Shown in pieces: positions 1 through 5,911 of a stretch of DNA of 5,911 bases. The stretch spans positions 1 to 5,911 of the forward strand of contig JAYWHT010000007.1 in NCBI GenBank assembly GCA_043777595.1, given 5' to 3'. The DNA is from JAYVJH01 sp043777595. GTDB lineage: Bacteria; Bacteroidota; Bacteroidia; Cytophagales; Spirosomataceae. The position numbers and the translations under genes were made by a program. Under the pieces are notes generated by a model. That model saw only the letters and a list, made by a program, of their open reading frames with translations. It was not told the origin of the DNA and ran no database searches. How positions within the stretch are numbered: position 1 is the first letter of the stretch; each line of letters begins with the position of its first letter.

Positions 1-907
1 CTACAATTGCAATAGGCCCAATGGTAATTGGTGGGTAATTGACTGGACTACCCGTACCTGGCGTGCCTGTAAAGCCCGCCGTATTCTCAAACTTAGAGAT
101 TGGGTCGTTGGCAGAAAACGCCGAAGACGGGAATATTATTTTGATGTTTCGCTCTTGGCACTTGCCAGGTTCTAAGGGGTTATTTCCAAAGTTAGTCCAC
201 GTAATGGTATTACCCGATACTGTACCGCCGTCGGCAAAAGCCACCACAGCCCCAGCAGGAAGGTTATCGTTCATTACAATGTTATTGTTATTGACCCCAC
301 CCGTGTTACAAACTCTAATTTGGTAGGCTACCTGCTCATCAAGTACGGCATTGCCACCACCACTGGTTATTTCTTTGGTGAGTTTTATTTCGTTGGGTAA
401 AATACCACTTACGCCCACCGTAGGCGTGCCAGATGTAGCCGTTGGGCTACCCGACTCGTTGAAAGTTACGCCGTTGGGTATGTTGTCGCCGTTGGCAGCC
501 ATACCATTTTTGAGTTTAACGCAGACTTGAAAAGACCCCGTTGAGCCGTCTTCAAGGGTAGCGGCAGTCCACGTTACGGTGTTTCCGCTCACCGATCCAT
601 TGTTAAAGTTGTTTGACCCCGTACTGGTTACGTACTCAAACCGAGGGTCTAACACATCGACAATCGTAACGTTGGCGTAGCTGTGGTTTGCGCCTTTGTC
701 GGGGGCAGAATAAGCGATGTCATAGCAGAGCGTTTGGTTTGGGGAAATGGTCGTGGCTCCACCAGAAATGGTCTTGACGACACTCTGCGCTTGAACCCCA
801 AAAGGCAACACAAAGAACAGAGGTATTAGTAACACTAATATTTTTTGCTGTAGTGCTTTGTGAGTTATTCGCTTTAAATAAAGCTGAAAAATGTAGTGCT
901 TTTTCAC
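1..907 (-). CDS. Secreted DUF11-repeat surface protein, N-terminal part (runs off left edge)
   Basis: The open frame reads leftward from a GTG at 907-905 to the window edge, giving 302 residues with no stop. No in-frame ATG exists before about residue 135, and the frame is closed upstream by a TAA near 949, so GTG is the best available start. Residues 1-40 look like a signal peptide: a long basic n-region (starting VKKHY), a hydrophobic core (ILVLLIPLFFVLPFG, about 23-37) and a likely cleavage after VQA. Two beta-sandwich modules follow. The first spans about 42-165 and contains NVTIVDVLDPRFEYV and a VSGNTVTWT strand. The second spans about 172-290, with KLTKEIT, a DEQVAYQIRVCNTG strand, a DNLPAGAVV turn and another VSGNTITWT strand. 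This pattern is typical of DUF11 (conserved repeat) domains of large bacterial surface proteins. The role is presumably structural or adhesive at the cell surface; that is inference, and no enzyme motif is visible. The C-terminus, and hence the anchoring mode, lies outside the window. Confidence 0.85.
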   Translation of the reverse strand, partial: MKKHYIFQLYLKRITHKALQQKILVLLIPLFFVLPFGVQAQSVVKTISGGATTISPNQTLCYDIAYSAPDKGANHSYANVTIVDVLDPRFEYVTSTGSNNFNNGSVSGNTVTWTAATLEDGSTGSFQVCVKLKNGMAANGDNIPNGVTFNESGSPTATSGTPTVGVSGILPNEIKLTKEITSGGGNAVLDEQVAYQIRVCNTGGVNNNNIVMNDNLPAGAVVAFADGGTVSGNTITWTNFGNNPLEPGKCQERNIKIIFPSSAFSANDPISKFENTAGFTGTPGTGSPVNYPPITIGPIAIV

Positions 908-1215
908 AATTTTAAGATTGGATTTAAATGAAACAAGACGAAAAAATTAAACTCCTTAGAACATTAAGCAAAACTAAAACAAGCACATTTTGTAGTTTTT
1001 GTATGTTTTGATGTAATGCAGTAACTTTTCTCAATTACAAACAAATACTATGCCAAAAAAATAAATTCAACAATAATTTATTAAAAAAATAAGCGACTAA
1101 TAACTCTGAACAAAGAAACGTCTTAACGATAGAAATACATAATATCGGAAAATAACAACTTGGACTGATTTTTGATGGTTTTTTAAGATGCTTTATTGAG
1201 ATAATTCAAAAAAAT
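908..1215. other. Divergent AT-rich intergenic region
   Basis: This 308 bp stretch separates the divergent starts at 907 (minus) and 1216 (plus) and must hold both promoters. It is strongly AT-rich, with many A and T runs and no credible ORF or RNA gene. A TAnnTTTG element on the minus strand (969-976) is the clearest regulatory candidate. On the plus strand only a weak GATTTTTG (1167-1174) is seen. The bases before the ATG at 1216 are A-rich and lack a Shine-Dalgarno motif, as is common in Bacteroidota. No clear operator-type inverted repeat was recognised by eye. Confidence 0.7.
969..976 (-). promoter_or_regulatory. Candidate Bacteroidota -7 promoter element for the leftward gene
   Basis: Read on the minus strand the eight bases are TAGTTTTG, a full match to the TAnnTTTG -7 consensus described for Bacteroidota primary sigma factor promoters. 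It lies about 62 bp upstream of the GTG at 907, which would leave an untranslated leader of roughly 55 nt. No TTTG element is visible at the expected -33 position. An eight-base match in AT-rich DNA can arise by chance, so this is tentative. Confidence 0.3.
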
Positions 1216-3888
1216 ATGAAAAAACACTTATTCGTGCTGTGTCTGTTGGCTTCAACAGCACTACTTCATGCCCAAAATTTTACGGGTGGCTATAATTTTA
1301 TGTTGCCCGCAAACGATGCCTCTGCCTCGGCGTTTTTACCCAAATTTCCAAGCCAACCCATTATCTCCCCAGTTGTTGCGGTAGGAAATCATTTTTTGGT
1401 AGCGGGTAAGCCTTACCGCTTTTGGGGGGTGAACGTCACGGTAGCGGCGGCGTTTCCTGCCCTTGCCATTGCTCCGAGTGTTGCCGCCCGAGCTCAGAAA
1501 TTAGGCATTAACTTAGTGCGGTTTCACCACATTGATAACCCTGCTTGGACGGGCGACGACAATAGTTTGATGAGCCTCTCGCGTAGCACCCGAATCCTCA
1601 ACCCCGCCGCGCTCAACCGTTTAGATAATTTTATTGCCGAACTCAAAAAGAAGGGAATTTATACCAACATGAACCTCAACGTGTCTCGGACTTTTAATCG
1701 GTTTGACAATGTTCCAGACGCTGATTCTCTGAGAGAGTTTGGCAAGGGTGTTACCGTCTTTGACCCGCAACTTATTGCTTTTCAGAAAGAATATGCCAAG
1801 CAGATTTTGGTTCATACGAACCCTTACACTGGCTTAAAACTGGCGCAAGACCCCGCTCTGGCCATGGTCGAAATCATCAACGAAAATAGTTTGTACGGAA
1901 TGTGGAAGGAAAGTGTACTCAAACCAGTAAGCCAAGGCGGAGGATTAATAGTACGCCATTCCCGAATGTTAGATAGCCTCTGGAACGGTTTTCTGGCCAA
2001 CCGATACGGCACGCAGGCTGCCCTTGCCACGGCTTGGCAAATTACCAGCGGCAATACCGCCAACCGCATTCAAGACCCTGGTTTTGAGAATACCACGCTT
2101 TCGCCCAACTGGCAAAACGAAATCCACGCCGGGGCAATGGCCTCTTTTAATCGTGATGCAACTACCTCAGCGTCAGGTTCTAATTCTTTTCGGGTAGATG
2201 TTACCACCAGCTCTACCGACTCTTGGCACGTGCAGTTTAAACATACTAATTTTTCAGTTAAAAAAGACACTTCCTACATCGTAAAATTTTGGGCCAAAGC
2301 CAACGCCCCTCGGTACATAGACGTGGCTTTTACGCGCAATGACGCACCCTACACGTACTACGGAAGTAAAGGTTTTAGTTTGACGACTGCTTGGCAAGAA
2401 TACTCGATGGTCGTCACGGCTCCCGAAGACAACGTGGGTCAGGTCAGACTTTCGTATCAGTTGGGGAACGGCGGCGTTGGGAGCGTCTGGTTTGATGACA
2501 TCAGTTTCAGCCAGCCCACCATGAAGAGTTTTGATGTTGGCGAAGACCTGGCCTCCAAAAACATACGCCGCACCGATTACCCTGCACGGGTTTTTTTTCC
2601 GCAACGGCGCACTACTGATATCGCTGAGTTTTATATTTCCCTTCAAAAAAACTTTATGGAAAATATGCGAAGCTACCTCCGTGATTCGCTCGGTGTAACG
2701 GCCCCCATCACAGGTACAAACGCATTAGTGGGTATCCAAGAGGGGTTTCAGCACCAAAACCTTGACTTTATAGACGACCATTCGTATTGGGACCACCCAT
2801 CGTTTCCTGGGGTAGCTTGGGATGCCGCCAACTGGAAAATTGGCAATCAGCCCATGTCTAAGGACGTGAATTTTGGCGCAATTGCCAATGCTTTTTCAGG
2901 CATCCAAATGACCAATAAGCCTTTTACCATTAGTGAATATAACCATGCCGCACCCAATATTTATCGGGTTGAGATGCTGCCCGCCATGGTCAGTTATGGG
3001 TCGTTTCATGGCATGGACGGTCTGATGTTTTTTGAATATAACAATGACAGCGATGGCTCTTTGAACAACGACCGTATCGGTAATTTTTTCTCAATTCACC
3101 GCGACAACGCCGTGATGAGCCTCTTCCCGTCGTCGGCTTTTGCGTACAGGTATGGGCTTGTTGCTGAGGCTGTTCCGACCATGGTAAGCTACACCCAAAA
3201 TGACATTTATACCTCACACTTAACTGACTACGCCACAAGCCGTTGGGACAAATATGTACCTTATGACCGCCGTTTGAATTTGACACACAGCATCAAAACG
3301 AGTACATACAGCGGTACAGTACCTTTTTCATCAGTATCGTTGCCTCGCGCCGAAACTGATGTTTACCATACCTCCACTGGACAGACTGTATTAAATACCA
3401 AAAGTGGTGTTCTGACTACTGCCACGCCAAAGTACGCGTCTATTTCTGGTTTCTTGAAAGACAACCCAAACACCCAAGCTGGTAACTTAACGCTACTAAA
3501 CGCTACCCAATTTGGGGCTTTAACGTGGCTTTCTGACAGCGAAAAAAGTCTTTCTGATGCCGATACCACATTTATTACCTTGGCCTCCCGTACCCAAAAC
3601 ACAGGTATGACCTGGAATGCCGACAATACCTCAATAAACACAAACTGGGGAAATGCGCCCACCGCGCAACAGGCTATTTCGGCAACTTTACGGGTAAATA
3701 TCAATGCTTATAGCCTACGTCTGCATACGCTCAGTGCTACGGGGCAGAGTTTGAAGACCACGGATATTTGTGCTGTTGAGCCTGGTGTTTTTGAGATTTT
3801 ACTCAACGAGCAAACGCTCTGGTATGCCTTGGAGGTTACTAATAGAACCAAATGCGTTCCAGTTGAATTGAAGAGGGTAAAGTATTGA
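1216..3888 (+). CDS. Secreted clan GH-A-like glycoside hydrolase with inserted carbohydrate-binding module
   Basis: A complete 890-residue protein. Residues 1-19 are a signal peptide (MKKHLFVLCLLASTALLHA, cleavage likely before Gln20), so it acts outside the cytoplasm. A TIM-barrel follows: FWGVN (69-73, strand 1), INLVRFHHID (98-107, strand 2), NMNLNVSR (151-158, strand 3), MVEIINENS (217-225) with Asn222-Glu223 as the strand-4 acid/base pair, DFIDDHSYW (517-525) with a His-x-Tyr motif on strand 6, and FTISEYNH (570-577) with Glu574 as the likely nucleophile on strand 7, then GLMFFEYN (602-609). This is the signature of retaining clan GH-A enzymes such as GH5. The RYGTQAALATAWQ segment (263-275) recalls GH42-type proteins, so the exact family and substrate are undecided. 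Residues about 283-432 form a CBM4/9-like module (DPGFEN at the start, VWFDDISF at the end) interrupting the barrel. Residues about 690-890 are a beta-rich C-terminal region without a standard type IX sorting domain. The leader is A-rich with no Shine-Dalgarno motif. A lone gene, divergent from the left neighbour and convergent with the right one. Confidence 0.88.
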   Translation: MKKHLFVLCLLASTALLHAQNFTGGYNFMLPANDASASAFLPKFPSQPIISPVVAVGNHFLVAGKPYRFWGVNVTVAAAFPALAIAPSVAARAQKLGINLVRFHHIDNPAWTGDDNSLMSLSRSTRILNPAALNRLDNFIAELKKKGIYTNMNLNVSRTFNRFDNVPDADSLREFGKGVTVFDPQLIAFQKEYAKQILVHTNPYTGLKLAQDPALAMVEIINENSLYGMWKESVLKPVSQGGGLIVRHSRMLDSLWNGFLANRYGTQAALATAWQITSGNTANRIQDPGFENTTLSPNWQNEIHAGAMASFNRDATTSASGSNSFRVDVTTSSTDSWHVQFKHTNFSVKKDTSYIVKFWAKANAPRYIDVAFTRNDAPYTYYGSKGFSLTTAWQEYSMVVTAPEDNVGQVRLSYQLGNGGVGSVWFDDISFSQPTMKSFDVGEDLASKNIRRTDYPARVFFPQRRTTDIAEFYISLQKNFMENMRSYLRDSLGVTAPITGTNALVGIQEGFQHQNLDFIDDHSYWDHPSFPGVAWDAANWKIGNQPMSKDVNFGAIANAFSGIQMTNKPFTISEYNHAAPNIYRVEMLPAMVSYGSFHGMDGLMFFEYNNDSDGSLNNDRIGNFFSIHRDNAVMSLFPSSAFAYRYGLVAEAVPTMVSYTQNDIYTSHLTDYATSRWDKYVPYDRRLNLTHSIKTSTYSGTVPFSSVSLPRAETDVYHTSTGQTVLNTKSGVLTTATPKYASISGFLKDNPNTQAGNLTLLNATQFGALTWLSDSEKSLSDADTTFITLASRTQNTGMTWNADNTSINTNWGNAPTAQQAISATLRVNINAYSLRLHTLSATGQSLKTTDICAVEPGVFEILLNEQTLWYALEVTNRTKCVPVELKRVKY
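2062..2511 (+). other. Region encoding CBM4/9-like module inserted in the hydrolase barrel
   Basis: It encodes residues about 283-432 of the hydrolase. It opens with NRIQDPGFEN, continues with the SGSNSFRVDV strand, a Tyr/Trp-containing KDTSYIVKFWAKA strand and a TTAWQEYSMVV strand, and closes with GSVWFDDISF. This order is characteristic of the CBM4/9 family (galactose-binding-like beta-sandwich), whose members bind polysaccharides. It falls between the acid/base glutamate (223) and the nucleophile (574), so it is a domain insertion rather than a terminal appendage. The ligand cannot be told from sequence alone. Boundaries are estimated by eye. Confidence 0.75.
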
Positions 3889-3974
3889 ACCCATTTGTTC
3901 GAGTTTTATGATAATTGTATCTTCAAACGCAAAAAGGCCACTCATCAAAATGAGTGGCCTTTTTTACTTACATA
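3889..3974. other. Short convergent intergenic gap
   Basis: 86 bp between the two stop codons. Besides the hairpin at 3931-3965 it holds only AT-rich sequence. No gene is seen. Confidence 0.8.
3931..3965. terminator. Bidirectional intrinsic terminator between convergent genes
   Basis: A perfect 14-bp inverted repeat (arms 3931-3944 and 3951-3964, core GGCCACTCA pairing with TGAGTGGCC) encloses a six-base loop TCAAAA. The arms begin with five A and end with T residues, so transcripts in either direction end the hairpin with a U tract. It sits 42 bp past the hydrolase stop and 10 bp from the stop of the leftward gene, in the right place to terminate both. Confidence 0.92.
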
Positions 3975-5911
3975 CTATTTTTTCTTTTTAATTATCGTAA
4001 AAGGTACACATAACTCGGCTGGGCAGCAGTCGATTTCTTCTACAATTACTGGGCAGCAGCCACCCGCTGGACATTGACCATTGATTGCCGTAAATGTATA
4101 AGTTCCTTTCTTGGTGAGCATTATGGTGTTACCACTACTTGGCACAACCGTCCCCGTTGCATCTTTCCAAACAATACCTGTGTAATTGCTTGGTACTGTA
4201 ACCTCCGCCGCTTGGCCCAGACACAACTTAACTGGCGCAGACACGCACACTCTGTCACTATCATCTTCACCGTCAAGCCCATTGTCTGGCGTACTATCTT
4301 TGTCTTTTTGGTCGGCTTTCGATATTTCGGCAGTATTAAATGTTACCCCTTCGCTCATTACTTTTGCCTTGATGGTCAGTGTTACAGTATCGCCATAGGC
4401 TGCCACGTTTCCGATTGTCCAGATACCTATGGCACTCGTGTAAACACCTCGTGAAGCGGTGCTACTGACATACTGCACGCCTGCTGGTAGTTGGTCGATT
4501 ACTTCTACACCTGTGGCGTTCTTAGTGCTTTCGTTCCATACTTTGATGGTATATGTAACCACATCACCAACCTGTACGATTTTTTTGTCAATCGTTTTCT
4601 TTAAGGCTAAGTCAACTGTATCGGCACAGTTTTGGGCAATTACTATTGTTTTTATTCTGTGGTCAATAATTGGACAATTAGAGTCAATACTTTTGATTTC
4701 CACAAAGAAGCTATCTGTAGCCGTTACGATACCAACGGGCTTGTATGTTAGCGTATTGGTGGCTATTGGTACGCCCCCAGTAGCCGTTTTATACCAGTTT
4801 ACCATACCATTACCAGTAATTACGACCTTCAATGTAGGAAACGCATCGCCTTTACAGACTATTCGATTGGCTGCGATAACTCTTTCGCCAACGCAAGCAG
4901 AACAAGCACCAAAGACTACGTTCATCGTATCTCGGCAATTTAACGAATCTGCAATGGTTTGTAGCACAAACTGGTAGCCACCCGTTGGCGTAGTCATACC
5001 GCTTACAATTCCTGCTGGTGATGTTACAGATACATTTGTACCTACTGGCGATTTTAATACTCTCCATACCTGCCCGGGTTTGGCATCTATCAAGTCAGCA
5101 GTTGTTAAATTTGCCCCACCACAGTCCCAAAATATTGACTGATCTGGCCCGGCATCTGGTTTCAAACAAGCTACGGTACAATCATTGACTTTGACGGCCA
5201 CCCAAACCGTATCTGTGCAGTTGGGTACATTGGGCGTTGAGGCTATGAGTGCATAATAATATACTTTACCATCGGCTGGTGGTAACTGTGCAGTTGTTGG
5301 TGCAAAAGGGCCGGCTGTTACTCCTACCAAAGCCGTTCCAATAGTTGTATTTGAATTTGTGTAACCGTACCATTGAAAAGTATGTGCGCCAACACCCTCT
5401 GGATCTGAAACATTATAGGTCGCCGCCGCCGTTCCAGCGCATATCGTTTGTGTACTTGGTGATGTACCAATGGCGGGTTTCAAACAAGCTACCGTACAAT
5501 CATTGACTTTGACGGCCACCCAAACCGTATCTGTGCAGTTGGGTACATTGGGCGTTGAGGCTATGAGTGCATAATAATACACTTTGCCATCGGCTGGTGG
5601 TAACTGTGCAGTTGTTGGTGTAAAAGGCCCTGCCGTTACTCCTACTAATGCCGTTCCAATAGTTGTATTTGAATTTGTGTAACCATACCATTGAAAAGTA
5701 TGTGCGCCTTCGCCCTCGGGGTCTGAAACATTATAGGTCGCCGCCGCCGTTCCAGCGCATATCGTTTGTGTACTTGGTGATGTACCGATAGATGGTTTCA
5801 AACAAGCTACTAAGCAAGGCGTTATCGTTACCTGTACCGTATCAGCGCATTTGGTCGAATCACTCACATTGTATAATCTAAATCTGTAAACACCTGCCGT
5901 CAATGTGCCTG
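3975..5911 (-). CDS. Large Ig-like/DUF11 multidomain surface protein, C-terminal part (start beyond right edge)
   Basis: The frame is open from the right edge to a TAG at 3977-3975, about 644 residues. A TTG at 5903 is in frame, but the reading continues upstream of it inside a domain (GT before LTAGVYRF), so the true start lies outside. In protein order: the end of one module; two near-identical 106-residue modules each beginning CLKP (codons at 5804 and 5486); a PKD/Ig-like module beginning CLKPDAGPDQ (5168), with the GGYQFVLQT strand; a module with CKGDAFPTLKVVITG and VNWYKTATGG that resembles the Ig-like modules common in cytophagal surface proteins; a classical DUF11 domain (about 4616-4314; DLALKKTIDKKIVQVGDVVT, then VIDQLPAGVQYVS); an acidic linker KDKDSTPDNGLDGEDDSD, possibly calcium-binding; a last beta-rich Cys-containing module; and a tail CVPFTIIKKKK. 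No enzyme motif is seen. Its role is probably surface adhesion or matrix (inference). It is convergent with the hydrolase and shares its terminator. Confidence 0.87.
   Translation of the reverse strand, partial: GTLTAGVYRFRLYNVSDSTKCADTVQVTITPCLVACLKPSIGTSPSTQTICAGTAAATYNVSDPEGEGAHTFQWYGYTNSNTTIGTALVGVTAGPFTPTTAQLPPADGKVYYYALIASTPNVPNCTDTVWVAVKVNDCTVACLKPAIGTSPSTQTICAGTAAATYNVSDPEGVGAHTFQWYGYTNSNTTIGTALVGVTAGPFAPTTAQLPPADGKVYYYALIASTPNVPNCTDTVWVAVKVNDCTVACLKPDAGPDQSIFWDCGGANLTTADLIDAKPGQVWRVLKSPVGTNVSVTSPAGIVSGMTTPTGGYQFVLQTIADSLNCRDTMNVVFGACSACVGERVIAANRIVCKGDAFPTLKVVITGNGMVNWYKTATGGVPIATNTLTYKPVGIVTATDSFFVEIKSIDSNCPIIDHRIKTIVIAQNCADTVDLALKKTIDKKIVQVGDVVTYTIKVWNESTKNATGVEVIDQLPAGVQYVSSTASRGVYTSAIGIWTIGNVAAYGDTVTLTIKAKVMSEGVTFNTAEISKADQKDKDSTPDNGLDGEDDSDRVCVSAPVKLCLGQAAEVTVPSNYTGIVWKDATGTVVPSSGNTIMLTKKGTYTFTAINGQCPAGGCCPVIVEEIDCCPAELCVPFTIIKKKK
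5161..5478 (-). repeat. 318 bp tandem repeat, copy nearer the 3' end of the gene
   Basis: One 318 bp unit, offset by exactly 318 bp from the copy at 5479-5796. By manual comparison there are about 19 mismatches and no indels, roughly 94% identity. It encodes a 106-residue module that carries the VSDPEG, HTFQWYGYTN, DGKVYYYAL and PNCTDTVWVAVKV strands and ends in NDCTVA before the next CLKP. The fold looks like an Ig-like/PKD-type beta-sandwich. Confidence 0.93.
5479..5796 (-). repeat. 318 bp tandem repeat, copy nearer the 5' end of the gene
   Basis: The second copy of the unit at 5161-5478. Its encoded module differs from the other at only three of 106 residues (Ser/Ala after CLKP, Glu/Val in the SDPEG loop, Thr/Ala after GPF). 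Most nucleotide differences are therefore silent. Immediately upstream in the gene (from 5797) the repeat identity is lost after the shared CLKP junction, although the preceding module ends in a similar way (DTVQVTITPC, then LVA). Confidence 0.93.

Noticed and set aside
39..326. Plus-strand 95-codon open frame.
   Set aside because: It is antisense to the leftward DUF11 protein, whose frame is continuous, has a signal peptide and has recognisable domain motifs. The antisense product has low-complexity composition and no support.
952..957. AAGGAG on the minus strand, resembling a Shine-Dalgarno site for the leftward gene.
   Set aside because: It lies about 45 nt upstream of the GTG, with no start codon in the right frame at normal spacing and an in-frame TAA just downstream. 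Probably chance, or part of the leader.
1167..1174. GATTTTTG as a -7 element for the hydrolase gene.
   Set aside because: It mismatches the first consensus base, and no TTTG is found at the -33 distance; too weak in such AT-rich DNA.
4459..4977. Plus-strand 172-codon open frame with hydrophobic stretches resembling membrane segments.
   Set aside because: It lies opposite the DUF11 and Ig-like coding sequence. The hydrophobic look comes from reading the complement of Thr/Val/Asp-rich strands. No start context or family resemblance.
5161..5796. Repeat pair as a CRISPR array or mobile element.
   Set aside because: Units are 318 bp, contiguous, without spacers or terminal inverted repeats, and encode in-frame protein modules.
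5901..5903. TTG as the start of the rightmost minus-strand gene.
   Set aside because: The frame stays open to the window edge and the TTG falls within a domain strand, with no signal peptide following. The gene simply continues beyond the window.

Overview
The window looks like a chromosomal piece of a Bacteroidota genome, most likely a Cytophagales-type environmental bacterium. The support is indirect: low-complexity AT-rich intergenic DNA, A-rich rather than Shine-Dalgarno leaders, a close match to the Bacteroidota -7 promoter element, and very large secreted proteins built from DUF11 and Ig-like modules with hardly any cytoplasmic coding. No taxonomic search was possible.

The layout is three protein genes, two of them cut by the window edges. 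Positions 907 to 2 (minus strand) hold the N-terminal 302 residues of a secreted protein with two DUF11-like beta-sandwich modules. It probably starts at a GTG. A 308 bp AT-rich divergent intergenic region (908-1215) follows. Positions 1216-3888 (plus strand) encode a complete 890-residue secreted protein with a clan GH-A-like TIM-barrel glycoside hydrolase, in which a CBM4/9-like carbohydrate-binding module interrupts the barrel. A short convergent gap (3889-3974) contains a 14-bp perfect hairpin flanked by A and T tracts, a good bidirectional terminator. From the right edge down to 3975 (minus strand) runs the C-terminal 644 or so residues of a large cysteine-containing surface protein. It has two nearly identical 106-residue modules (318 bp tandem DNA repeat), further Ig-like modules, one classical DUF11 domain, an acidic Asp-rich linker and a lysine-rich tail.

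All three products appear to be exported: two have visible signal peptides, and the third is inferred from its domains. The set fits a cell-surface or extracellular programme of adhesion plus polysaccharide degradation, but the gene orientations (divergent, then convergent) mean this is not one operon.

The most interesting observation is that the two complete C-termini, from proteins with unrelated folds, end in the same kind of 11-residue tail: Cys-Val-Pro followed by alternating hydrophobic residues and then basic residues, with Cys exactly 11 residues from the end in both. Neither ends in a recognisable Por-type or gliding-motility-type type IX sorting domain, so this may be a short C-terminal sorting or anchoring signal.
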